Source: Larimichthys crocea (Eukaryota; Chordata; Actinopteri; Sciaenidae). From it: a DNA stretch of 64,000 nucleotides. The position numbers and the translations under genes were made by a program. The stretch spans positions 21,810,248-21,874,247 of the forward strand of contig NC_040032.1 of the NCBI RefSeq assembly GCF_000972845.2, in the 5' to 3' direction. Below, piece by piece: positions 1 through 11,408 of this stretch (its first letter is position 1; every line of letters begins with the position of its first letter). Below the pieces are notes generated by a model. The model made no database searches. It was not told where the DNA came from and saw nothing but the letters and a program-made list of their open reading frames with translations.

Positions 1-1263
1 CAATTAAACTGGAATTGTATGATATTTTTGGTGAAATTGTAAAAATAAAAAAAGGTTTCTATATTTGGATGAAAACCTGTCTGTGGTCCCCGCTTTGTAC
101 ATCAAACCAGCAACTATACATATCCCGATTTACATACATATTCATACAGTTACAGTCATGTCCTTTCTAAGCCTCTATTGATTTTGTTTTCTTGCTGGCT
201 GAGCCTGAAAAATCTAAAATGTCCAGTAGACAGTAAACCTGTCTACTGTATGTTTTTCTACATAAAGTATCAGGAGAAACTTGATCAGTAGTTCCGAGGT
301 TAAAAAAATCCTTGTTATTATTATTATCATGTGTCGTTGGCTTTATAATAACCAGCAAAATATTTTAGGGCTGACTGATTGTATAACGGAAACTTTCTGT
401 AAACTGAAAATTGTTTGTCGTCGTGGCTTTAAATATTGACTACTAATTACTTTTTTCTTCATCGTGAGGAAACGCTGATGAAATACATGCTGGAGTTGTA
501 AAATGAAATCAATTTTTGCTGAGGGATTTGAATGAATTTGTCTGTAGCAAATAATGTGTCAGCAACCAGCTCTGTCCTGCTTTTTAAAACCCCTCAGCTT
601 AAAACATGTTTTTAACATCCTGAAAATCTTGTTTTTGTAGACCTGTGAACAAATCACACTTCTTCTCATTACTGGACCAAAGTTTCTGTGTGTACTTGTG
701 CTACTTGAGTATTGTTAAAAAGTTTATTTCTCAACAGTTGCACTTGAACATGTGCAAGTTGCATCAGACATATGGAAGTGATAAACCTCATGAAAATGGA
801 ACAAGAGAAAGGAGCCAAATCGGCAGTAAACTACAGTAACTAACTTACGTGGCAAACAGGGTAAACACGCCTTAACTTTATTATTAGCATGACAAAGGGA
901 AGCACTACAGTGCCCAAGTACAGAACACAGAGCTGCTAATGTTGCTGTATACTCACAAAAACAATGAGTGTGTTGTTCTTCAAAGTAAAAACCTGTGCAC
1001 ATTGAATCAATACTCTCCACAGATGTCACCAAATTTCACAAAGGTATGGTGGCCCTGAGAGCTCAATGAACTGTAACTTAAAAACACACACACACACACA
1101 CTCAAACAGACAGAAGTAAACTGAGAAAACATCTTGAGCATTTTGACAAGTGACAAGTGGGGAAAACAGAAATGCTGCAAGTAACACAAGATAACAACAT
1201 AAACTGTCTCCAGGGGATGCTGACAAGTGACAAACACAGACAGGACACGCTCATTGTTTCATT
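1..1263. other. Non-coding stretch, no gene seen
   Basis: No exon, RNA gene or recognisable mobile element is visible. Short open frames on both strands are low-complexity or tissue-free noise without domains. The only structure is an AC microsatellite near 1084. The 5' edge of the foldback element begins at 1264. Confidence 0.7.
1084..1101. repeat. (AC)n microsatellite
   Basis: About nine consecutive AC dinucleotides, followed by imperfect CAGACAG copies. Confidence 0.9.
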
Positions 1264-1858
1264 GGTAACACTTTCTATGAAGACCACATTTACAGCGTGT
1301 TATGGGGGCATTCATAGTGACTTATAATGCGTTCATAATGCTTTATGACTACACTAATAAACACACATAATGCACTATATCAACAGTCATGAAACATTAT
1401 AGATGTAACTTATAATGAATTGTAATGTCAAGTGTCTCATGGATGCCATTGAGTAGTTATTAGCTATAGGTTAACTTAACAGGCTTATAATACATATTAT
1501 ATATGTTTTATACATAACTGTAATTCTTTGCATTTTGACTTTTTACATAATAATGATTTATGTATTTATTAAACCTGACATAACTTGACTACAGTTGATT
1601 GTCGAGATGTGTGTATAAGTGAGTGTAGGTATTCATAATGTGTTATAAGCCCCACCAGTCACTAATGAAGAGCATCCACCAAAAACTTAAGTTATAGTTC
1701 ATTACTAATAATTTGATACAGTGCTTTAGAAAGCATTATGTGTGTGGTCATGACACATTATGAATGGGTTAGAGAATAATTGGGTAATAACTGGGTGAAT
1801 AACTCACTATGACAGCCCCCGTAACGCACTATGGGTGGTCTTCAGAGAAAATGTTCCC
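1264..1858. mobile_element. Foldback, MITE-like non-autonomous DNA transposon
   Basis: The two ends are inverted copies of each other. The left end reads GGTAACACTTTCTATGAAG and the right end, reverse-complemented, reads GGGAACATTTTCTCTGAAG. The similarity continues through a GACCAC block and a GGGGGC...TCATAGTGA block for about 60 bp. A second inverted pair lies further in: TTCATAATG..ATGAC..ACACATAATGC near 1332-1373 and its reverse complement near 1735-1765, so the element folds back over much of its length. Many TTATAATG/CATTATRA motifs recur inside. No transposase frame is present, so it would have moved with help from another element. I could not settle a target-site duplication. The style fits abundant fish MITEs whose ends begin GGTAACACTTT, but the superfamily is not assigned. 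Confidence 0.75.
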
Positions 1859-3899
1859 ATGTTCATCCCATTTTAGGGTCCCTGGAAACATTTTCCACCC
1901 TCCCGAGTGCTACTTGCAGCATAATTTCTTAAATTGCATTGTGTGGGCCTCTGTAGGACCACGGTACAGATCTCATTACCAAATGCATGTAGGTTTTATC
2001 ACCACAATATTTGCAGCAGTTCTCATAATCTGTGTAACGCGGCGACCCATCCACAGTGGAGATGACAGAGCACCAGGTGGACAGAGAGGCGACTCATTCC
2101 AGCTGCGAACGTCTCTTCTAAATAACTTCAGAGTGGGCGTCTGCTGCCCAGAGCTTTCTAATTTCCTCCTCTTGTCACTTCTTGTTGTTGGTTTTGTATG
2201 ACTTAAATCGCTTCTGTGACTGATGGCGCAAAAACACACTTTCCCCAAACGTTAATCCCATAATCATTTCCCCCCGGCAGCTCGCTAACTCTGATAGCTT
2301 TCAGGTTTCAGTGATTTATTCGTGACTGGAGTGATATTGCTTTTGCAAGTTGCCCCCATTTCTCTGAGTCTCCTGGGACGTCACATAATGCTCAACTTGT
2401 CACGGCGGCTCTGAAGGAGGGAGAACATTTTGGTTTGTTACACTGTGAGAACCATTTCTAGTCTGGATCTTATTGGAGCTTTCAAATAATTACACAATCA
2501 CAGGAACAGTTTAGCACCAAAATGAAAAAAAATAAATAAAATGGTTTATCTATTGTATTGTTATTATTGAAACCCTGGTTCTACATTTCTCAGTGGGTGT
2601 GAACTAAACCGATGTTATCAGTAGAGGTTAGTTTTCTGCATAATGGTTTTCCCATTCATATTTATTTCCAGTTAATTAGCAAATAATCAGCATTCCCTCA
2701 GACTCATGAGCTGTAACTGGGACAGAGATCAGGCTATTACATTAGCACAATGTTCCACTGAAGATATCCATTAAGATTCTTTATAGGGCTTAGCACCATT
2801 ATAAAACGTAAAAGCCAATCCAATTGTCTCCCATAATTCACTAATACCCTCCCTCCCTCTCTCGCTCTGTCTCGGGCCACAGCTCCCTCCAATTACGCAG
2901 CAAAATGGAAAGATGTTTCAATGACAGTGTGTCACACTTTTGGTTCGCGCACATTTTCCGAGGCCTGGGCGGATTTGACAGGTTCAACTGCAGGGCTGTA
3001 TGGGAAAACTTACTTTGCCTTTTTCTAAGATTATTTTTGGCTTCTCTGCTATCGTGAGAGAGAACTTAATGTCGAGAGACAGGAAAGTTTAGGGTAGTTG
3101 GTTAGAGGATATGTGAGCTCCTATCAGATGTGATTTTCCTTTTTGAGATTAAGTCATCAGTTTAACCTAATTATTTGGACGTGAAATCTAACACAACGTC
3201 TACAGAGGCTGTGTAATAGAAAGCAGCACGTTATCAGCACGGCAGCAGCTTTAGTCCTTCAACAGTGTCTACACAGGGTTCGTTCAGGCACAGTATTGAG
3301 TACGGGTCTGGATGCAGCCTGTTTAGACAGCTGGATTGATTCAAATTGAAGTGTATCTGTTCTGCCAGATGTGTGCGAGGACAGACAACTGAAATACGTC
3401 TCCTGTGTAGACGAGCCTAATGCAACATTTTGCAACTTTTCTACCATAAAATAACAGATTTTAAATCATTCTGATACTACGCTGACTTGCAATCAGGTGA
3501 ATGGTGTCTCATCGTATTTCCCTCTGATATCCTGCAGCTGCTGTTAGCTGGTTAGCTCCGTTCGGTCTGATTGCTCACAACACTAACGGAGTGTCTGATA
3601 GGAGAGAAAGTTTGGAGGTAGTTTTCAGGCCTGGAACGAACGATGAATACTGACAGAGAGCTGGCAATGAAGTGTCTGCATGTTTGGCCTCTAGCAAGGT
3701 TGTCAACTCACTAGTTTTTGATCATAAGTAATGGAATCATAGAAAATACGCACGTACAGCTGTTATGATTCCTGACTTTTTCTTCACTATATTTACTACT
3801 ATTTTCTCTTTTACCCCCTTATTCTTCCTCATTTATTTATGCACCGATTACACAGACAGATTCTTTTTATGTCAAAACGTAGCTGGCAATAAACAAAAA
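1859..3899. other. Unique non-coding stretch with CNE-like blocks
   Basis: No gene was recognised. A 130-codon plus-strand frame starts inside the foldback element's right end (1809) and shows no domain. The block at about 2640-2900 has TAATTAG- and AATAATCA-type words in otherwise non-repetitive sequence and could be conserved regulatory DNA. That is an impression only. Confidence 0.5.
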
Positions 3900-3948
3900 A
3901 ATTATATATTATATATATTATATATTATTATATATAAAAATATATATT
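3900..3948. repeat. AT-rich low-complexity tract
   Basis: An almost pure run of TATAT/ATTAT words, a probable unstable simple repeat. Confidence 0.85.
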
Positions 3949-4177
3949 TCTGATTTATTTGGTTTTGAAAAAGCAAGTCAATCTGTAAATCACTGTTTTA
4001 AGCAGCATATTGTCTAAATGCTACTGTAGCTTTTTCTATGCGCCAACATGAAGGTGGCTGAAAAGTCTAAGAGAGATCCGATGGTGGAAAGATAGTGGGC
4101 TGTCATTATACCGCAACATGTAACTTATAGAATAAACCTACAAGAGCTACACACACAAATTAGGTTAAATGGAAGCA

Positions 4178-4195
4178 CAACAACAACAACAACAA
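4178..4195. repeat. (CAA)n microsatellite
   Basis: Six successive CAA triplets. Confidence 0.9.
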
Positions 4196-4576
4196 AAGTC
4201 AACAGTTCAGCAGACAACACTGAAGTTTTGTTTACTGGCCAAAGGAAACTTTCTTTATCATCATCGCAGCTATTCACTACACGTGAAAGAAGAAAAAGCA
4301 GACAGCCTCGGTGAGGGGTTAAATAATCCAGGAGACAACAAACAACAAGAAAACAACACAAACAAAAGATAATTAAAAAAAAGGATTAAATTATGTTGCG
4401 TTTGTTTCTCATGGTCTCTTCCTTCTTCCTCTTCTTCTCCTTCTCTCTATCAGCCCCTCTGCTCCACAGTCTTGTTATCTTGGTCTTGGGTCAGTGAAAG
4501 ATAATACAACCACAGTCGGAGAGATAATACCCCAATCTCCCACTAATCCTTGCTTGAAAACAAACTAACAAGCTCC

Positions 4577-4612
4577 ACAGACAGACAGACGGACAGACAG
4601 ACAGACAGACAG
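4577..4612. repeat. (ACAG)n microsatellite with one interruption
   Basis: Tandem ACAG tetranucleotides interrupted by a single ACGG unit. An open frame running through it simply translates the repeat (TDRQTDRQ) and is not a gene. Confidence 0.9.
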
Positions 4613-7039
4613 GATAGTCTATCAAAATTCAAAACATCAATGAGCTCAGGCCGAAGCAACTCCGTCCACATTGATTCTTTGTTAGCAAGAGCAGCTGTGA
4701 GGAGAAAGCTGAAAACTTTTTTTGTCTTCTTTTTTTAAACTTGGTGTTCTCGTCTGTGCTCAACTTTACTGTGGCTCATACACCAGTTAACAACAAATGA
4801 TGCTGACTATGAACGCTAGTCCACCTGGTTCATTTTTATTGTGCTCTGCTTTCATCAGAATGTTGGCTGAGCATCTTTTACAGTAATATGTGACAGACAG
4901 GGTAATATTTATTAATAAAGACTTAATGGCAATTTGCCATCATATATCACTTCCTCAAGAAACACTCAAAAACATTTGTGTCCATATCCCAATAAAACAA
5001 ACTGCCCAGGGGTTTTGTGCTTATGGAAAATATTTAATAGCCTCATAATACAATCTGCAATGTACCTGTGTACCTGTTCAATCCTCAACAGGAATTTAGT
5101 TAATGACTGTAATGTGAAATGTGTTGAACCCACAGAGAATTCTCAACCAACTCTACAGTTTCTTCTTAACTTTCCAGCGTGTTTATTTTCATTTTCAGTT
5201 CATTGTTTAAATCCACTCTCACTTCTCATCAACCCTGTTTCCAAAAAGGCAGCAGGCAGCTGTTAAACCTACTCCACACCTGCTCAGCACCAGGCGGCAC
5301 ACAGGCAAAGTTAGCAATTAGCTGGTAAACAGTGGAGAATTCAGCAGCTTATAGAGTCACATATTTCCCTCTGGAGTTTGTGGAGAGAGCAACACACAGA
5401 ACTAAAAAGAAAAAGTGAACATTGGACTTGCACTTGCCAGAAGTACAATGTAACTGTTTGCTAACATGCTCACCAGAATAACTCAATAAGTGTTCACGGC
5501 TTGTTGCTGTGTGGAGACACACAAGTGACCAAGAACTAAATCGATAAACATCCTTTAGGAGTTCTGAGAGGCGGCGGTCCATCTAAACACTTAAGTTGAG
5601 TTATATAAAAAATAATATTTTTCACAGTGCAGTAGTCTGGCATTCAAGAACATTTTCTAAAAGTTCATGGTAAAATACATAGAGATATCGACAATATCGT
5701 TAATACGAAAACAGAACAGAAATGTATATGCACTATATAAACACACTGTCAGCTGGTCTTAAAACTAGATTTTTCATACAGGGGGCCCTCACACTAAGGA
5801 TCATTACTACAAATATGGAAGCTAGGGGTAATCTAACATTGTGTACACTACATTTTTCCACCTAGAGTACAACACAAGACGAGCAAGCTCTTTATGCACA
5901 GAGGGAAAGATGTACTTTCCAACTCAAAACTACAAGCTCAACAAAATACACCTTCAAAGGGGACAGAATCACATTTTAAGGTTGTCTTGTTGAAAGTTGA
6001 GTTTCACTCAAGGTTTCCTCAAATGATCTCTGATGCTGCCGTAAGGGTGTTGAGAGGTGTGCGGCTCCAAGGTGAGAATGACAAGAAAAGTGAGTTTTAT
6101 CTCCTTGCATTGATTAAATAAATGTCAGAACATTTATTTTTAGAACCATTACACACTCTGATATACTGATGCAGAATAGATTTTTTTCCCCAGCTACTTC
6201 TGATTGATGAATGGGGCCTATTGTGATTCTCACGCTGAGGTCATTTTGTCTGTGCTGTGGCAGGGATACAAAGAGCAAGATGAGTCTCTAGTGATTTTGC
6301 ATTGATTCTTCTCCTGCTAGCACTGCAGCTATGTAGAGAAATGACATTCATCACTGTCCTGACTGTTTAAAACAGCAGAGTGGAGATAAAGTTGAGTAAA
6401 AAAAAAAAAGCGTTATTGTGTCTGAGTCTGGATGTGTGCACTGCGCAAAGTCTGGTGAAATGCCTGGAAATGAGCATGATGTCTACATATGCTAATGACT
6501 CGAGAAGTGGGTAATCCTTTTCCCCGGCAGGAGAGGATTACGAGGAGACACGACTAGAAACAGGAAGTAGTTTAACATTTAAATAGTGCCTGGAAAGTCA
6601 GAGTAACTTCAACTCTCAAAGACCTAGGTTCAGACACCTAATCGCTGAGCTTTTATTTGAATTTAACTGAATCCTCAGCAACTAAAAGTATACATTCACT
6701 CTTTGGCCCATTTATTTAGTTTAGGTCCTCAAATTCAGAGGATTCCCACAATTCCAGATCTATCCTCGTGTCTCCAACTCTTGAAATTCTCTAAATCAAG
6801 AAGTTCCAAGAAGAACCTTTCACCTTGCTGTAGTAATGTGGAAACTGTAGCAAAGCAGTGAAGCCATGGCTAAACCTTCATAATGTCTTTTGACAAACAC
6901 TATCAAATCTATCTATTATCCAAACTGAACTTCCTGGGATGTACTTCATCATTCATGCATGTATGTATGTTTTCAAATGATTACCTTTATCGGTATTTTG
7001 ATATGTTGGTTGGCTTGAATCTGTGTGTAAGTGTTGGTA

Positions 7040-7200
7040 TTCATTACATTATGAGGACATATGTCCTTTTGTGGGACCTGGTCCCTGCAAGGTAAACCAT
7101 TAACTACTGGGTTAATACTTCATCTTCTGTTAAGATAAGGAATTTTTTAGGTCAAGGTTAAGGTAAGGGTTGGGATGGTTAGGCATGTAGACGGCAGGTG
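7040..7200 (+). repeat. Teleost dispersed repeat with telomere-like GGTTAAGG words
   Basis: It begins with an ATTATGAGGACA..GTCC block, then CTTTTGTGGGACCTGGTCCC, then AAGGTAAACCATTAA, and ends in GGTTAAGGTAAGGGTTGGGA and GGTTAGGCATGTAG. This order matches a fish repeat known to me in which a TGTGGGGACCTGGTCCCC palindrome is followed by degenerate TTAGGG-like units. The copy is diverged. No coding capacity is seen. The family name is not certain. Confidence 0.6.
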
Positions 7201-10200
7201 TGCTGGTTTGTCCACTAATCATAGTGTGACAAACAACATTTCAGTCGGGTAACATTAGTTTGTAGCTGCAGATTATAATTGGACTGAGATAAATAATAAA
7301 AAAGTACAGTCAAAAGAAAAATAACACGTTGTTTGTTTAAAATTGGGCTGCATACTGAGAAAGTTGTATTGTATTCAGCAGTCTCTTACAAAGACAATGT
7401 ATTCTCTATCTGTATTATAATATTGTCTCTTGGGTAATGTGAGGGATTTCAAATTATACAGATTATAATCTTACAGATTTGTGAGAGGACAAAGACAGAT
7501 AGATGATATTAAGGTATAAAATGGACAATAGATAAAAGATTGAAGTAGCACAGAAAAAAACAGTTAGGCATGAGCAGATGGGCAGATCACTGAGCAGAGG
7601 TGATGAGAAGGTAATAATGGAGGGCAGAGAAAATTGGATGTGGGCAAAGGGACAGAGCGAGAGATGAAAAGGTGCAGTGATGCACTGTGACAATCCACAC
7701 AATCCACCCACACTGCAGTCCAGGTGTTTAGGACGGAGACAGGGTTCAGACTTAATGCATGTTTGATTTGTTGGTGAGTTTGTGTCAAATACATGATGAA
7801 GGTTCAGAAGACAGATACAAGGAGAGATATAAAGAAGCGTAATTTCAAAATAAAGTCAACTGACCATCTGTGGAAAATGCTGCTGCAAAAACAGTTAATA
7901 AGTTTAATCCAGATACACATACTTATTTGTTAATTATTTATCCTGTCAACCAACAATCATTAATTTTGGAATGTAGTTGGTGATTCATTAATCTCAAATT
8001 AATTTAGTTATTTTGACTATATTCATAAATAAAGCAAATGTGCCATGTTCATGAATGTGACTACGCACCAGACTGATATTGAAACATTTTTGCTACACAG
8101 GAGGAAGAAAGGAATGATAAAACATGAGGTTCTGCATTTTCAGACTTGGTTAAAGTGCTGATGAATTCAACATAGTGTGTAGATGATAGGTATCTAATTG
8201 AAAAGGACAAAGAACCAGATAAAAACAGGGAGAGGTAAGGTTAAAGACACAGCAAGAATGCAAAATGAACAGCAAGCAGACGGGACATGAAATGAAGCAT
8301 AAAGATGAAAAGGGAAAAGAGACAAAGTCGAGACACCAAAAGAAAGACGTAATGATAGAGAAAGATGGTGGCAACAGGTGGAGATCAGACAGAGAAATGG
8401 TAGCATTTCAGGTGGATAAAGTCTGAAAAAGAAAAAAGGCAAGCAGACAGAAATGTTCTAAGTATAAAGAAACATACAGCTTAATTCCTGGTGCAGGTCT
8501 TCGAGCTGAATTTAGAGTCACCGCTTATACCTAATTTCTGTGGATGACTCTTCACATCTACATCAGGATGCAGAGTGTTTCTAGCCCTGATATAAACTGA
8601 CAGCGACACGTGTGGGCAGAGTAACAATAACAGAAGATGTCACATCCGTTTTTTGTACGTTTGCTTCCTCCGACTTGTGTTCAGAGGCATTTCACTTCCA
8701 TATCTCCCTCTAGTTTGTGAGTGGATCGGAGGCGTCTCCTTGAATACCAATCAAATAAGCTCTCTGCTTCTTTCGGGGGTCATCTCTCATGTCCATGCTG
8801 GTTCAGTGAAGCTGCTACATGCATGGCACTTCACTAACAAGAAAATGATGGATTAGTCATGTCAGTCCTTAAAAAAGTTGAGCTTTTGTCAATCGCCAGA
8901 GAATGCATGCATTCAGAGTCTGTTGATCTTGACTTTTCACCTAGCTTCACCATGAGGCTGACTTTGTGGTGTTAAGTAACATGTCTCAACATCTATTGAA
9001 TGGATCAGGTCGGCTTCAGGATTAGTTTTAGTCTAATTGTTATTCCCATAGATTATGTCTCACTACCTTCAAAACTGTCATTCTCATCAGCCGAGGGTGA
9101 CCATATTCTAAAACCTCCAAACCCTAATCCATAATTAAACTGCTACACCCCACCAGGAGCATTTCAGAAGCATAGCATTAGTTAAATTGTCTCTGTCTCT
9201 TTTACAATCAGAAGTCTGCATTTGGTGTTTTATTTAGAAAATTTACCAAATTCACTTCACCGATTTTGTGGTATCCCTCAAAAGTAGGACAGATTGGGAG
9301 GGATTGTGATAAAAATTTAATCTTTTCTTGGCCGTCTTACAGGGCAAACAGTAAACAGTAAACATGTGTTATCAGTGTCCTGGCCTTCAGAAAATAGTTG
9401 AGTCGAAATGTCTTCTTTGGTTGGTGACTAAATTTAAATATATTAAAACAAAAATTAGAAAAATTTCTAAAAAAATTCGAGTGTGCCTGACTCTGGCCCC
9501 GTCGCCCCCATACATTATTATTGACACTGCTCAGCAAATTCAATTCATTGCCTTTTTAATGGGCTATTATTTTCAAAAGACTTAAGAAAGAGAGAAAAAA
9601 CTCTAAAAGAACCCCTGGAACAGGAAGGATTTCTGGCCAAACAATATATCCAATCATTGATCCGGCTTCACTTTTAGCATCTTGAGCTCTTCCTGAATGT
9701 CTACATAGGTATTTTGTGTGTAAAATGAAGAAGTGTGACCTGTTAGAGTGATTCAAAGAAACATTACTTCTGCTTTCCTCCAGAAATGTTCCCGTCTTTT
9801 TAATATGGCAGTCTATGAGTCTGTGGATGGGTGCTGCTGGTGCATCTTTGTGTCCCACGCCAAAACCATAAGTGTGACAGCTTCAGCAGTGTTATCACTG
9901 CGACCAACACAAATTTTCTTACGTTTCTATGTATAAATTATTTCTGTAGAGTGAAATTTGTGGCCTTAGGAGCAATTTACAAATACATTTTTTGACAGTT
10001 TTTTCTCTCCCCCTCCAAAAATATAATATAATTGATGTTTTCCTTACTCACTTCAGTTTAGTCAGATTGGTCTTTTAGTCGACATCTAGTATCCGTTAGA
10101 ATAACTTCAGTTTAAAACGCTTTCGCATCAACTTCAAGTGTCAGTTTTCACTCGATTCTTGCCTGATCACAGGCGGAGAGGAAGACATGTGGGGAGTCTG

Positions 10201-10774
10201 AGGGAGAACAGTGAGCCCTGTGACTGAAATCGCTCTGTGTCTGATTGCCACTGTGGCGAGATCCCGTCAGATGATTACAGGCACAGCGTGGGGCTGCTCA
10301 CTCTCTGATGGCAGTGATGAGCAAACTGTCAGATGGCTGTCAACCTCGCAACCCTTTGTTTATTGGACTGTCTAGCTGAAAGCTATGCTGGCTCTGCGTT
10401 TATGTAAAAATACACCCATCTTATCTGTCTAAATCACAAGGCTGGGGCTGCATTGAAGAGCAGCGTCACATCACCACTAATTGGGGCACAGAGTAAAAAA
10501 TGAAATCCTTGTGCTTGCTGGGCACTGGGAAGAATCTTTTCTGCCAAAATGAAGATCACAATTTAAGAGCAAAATACCAAATGGCAACTTTTCTCACATC
10601 GTTGTTGGATATTTTACAATAGTAGCTCTCTCGAGACTCGCTGATTTGAAACATTGCTCCCAATCTCAAACAGAAGACATTAAAATAAATCATTAATTAG
10701 GTTCATTTGTGTGTTATTTAATTGCTTGCAATGTCATTCCTTTGTTAAATCACCATATAATTGGAGATTTGGAA
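7201..10774. other. Non-coding stretch with purine-rich strand segments
   Basis: No gene was recognised. Two segments, about 7480-7850 and 8095-8455, are strongly purine-rich on the plus strand. This explains the pile-up of spurious minus-strand open frames there. About 9640-9850 may hold a decayed dispersed repeat (ATGGCAGTCTATGAG words), which I could not place. About 10180-10500 and 10640-10775 are unique, with ATTAATTAG and TTTAATTGCTTGCAA words resembling conserved non-coding DNA. Confidence 0.5.
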
Positions 10775-11408
10775 GACGGTGATTGCTCCCTCTAGGTTGG
10801 GAGTGAGTTACTACCCCAAATGAAGGAGTTTAATTATCTCAAATTAACTTTGTTTATGAGTGACGGTAAAATGGAGCATGTAATGGACATGTGGATTTCC
10901 ACGTGAGTGGGAATGCAGAAACTTTACCAGACCGTTGTAAACACCAGTGAGCTGAACCGGAAAGTGACCTACCATTCGATCAATGTTCCAAACATCATCT
11001 ATGGCTATGAGCTTTGGTTAGTCACTGAAATAATGAGATTGTGGATACAACCAGCTGAAATGAGTTTCCTTCTTAGGGTGGCTGGTCTCAGATAGATAGG
11101 GTGAAAGGCTTAGACACCCAGAGGGAGATTAGAGTAGAGCTGGTTCTCTTTTGTGTCGAAAGGAGTCAGCTGAGGCACCTGATTAGGTATCCTCCTGGGC
11201 GCCTTCCTTTGGAGGTTTTTTGGGCACATCCAACTGGCATTAGACCCAACATTCACTGGCAGGATTACAAATCTGGCCTGTGAAAGCCTCAGGATCCCCC
11301 AGGAGGAACTGGAAAACTTTGCCGGGGTGAAGGACATCTGGAATACCCCTGCCTAATCAGCTGTCAACCGACCCGATCCCGGATCAGGGGAGGAAGATGG
11401 TTGAATGA
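10775..11408 (+). mobile_element. Rex3/RTE-like LINE, 5'-truncated 3' portion of ORF2
   Basis: The sequence follows the remembered 3' half of an abundant fish non-LTR retrotransposon. It starts with a GGTTGGGAGTGAGTTACTACC block and runs through SELNRKV, YGYELW and AEMSFLLRVAGL. A frame change (TAG near 11093) separates this from the C-terminal block ERSQLRHLIRYPPGRLP..EVFWAHPTG, followed by IPQEEL-like remnants and a CCCGATCCCGGATCAGGGGA tail near 11371-11393. It then passes into GGAAGATGGTTGAATGA, which resembles the usual GATGGATG tail. Family members encode reverse transcriptase with endonuclease. This copy lacks the catalytic RT domain (5' truncation), carries stops, and lacks three residues between LR and HLIR that family members usually have (WFG or WLG). 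It is dead. Assignment to Rex3/RTE rather than another LINE clade is from memory. Confidence 0.8.

Larger units (their letters stand above)
3949..7039. other. Non-coding stretch with simple repeats
   Basis: No gene was recognised. It holds a CAA run (4178-4195), a pyrimidine-rich TTCCTTCTTCC tract (about 4415-4450), an ACAG run (4577-4612) and an A run near 6400. The block at about 6430-6600 (with an ATGCTAAT octamer-like word) is unique sequence and a weak candidate regulatory element. Confidence 0.6.

Noticed and set aside
1809..2201. 130-codon plus-strand frame, the longest in the window
   Set aside because: It begins inside the foldback element's right end, has no recognisable domain, and overlaps an equally domainless minus-strand frame.
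4550..4738. Open frame through the ACAG repeat
   Set aside because: It translates the microsatellite (TDRQ repeats).
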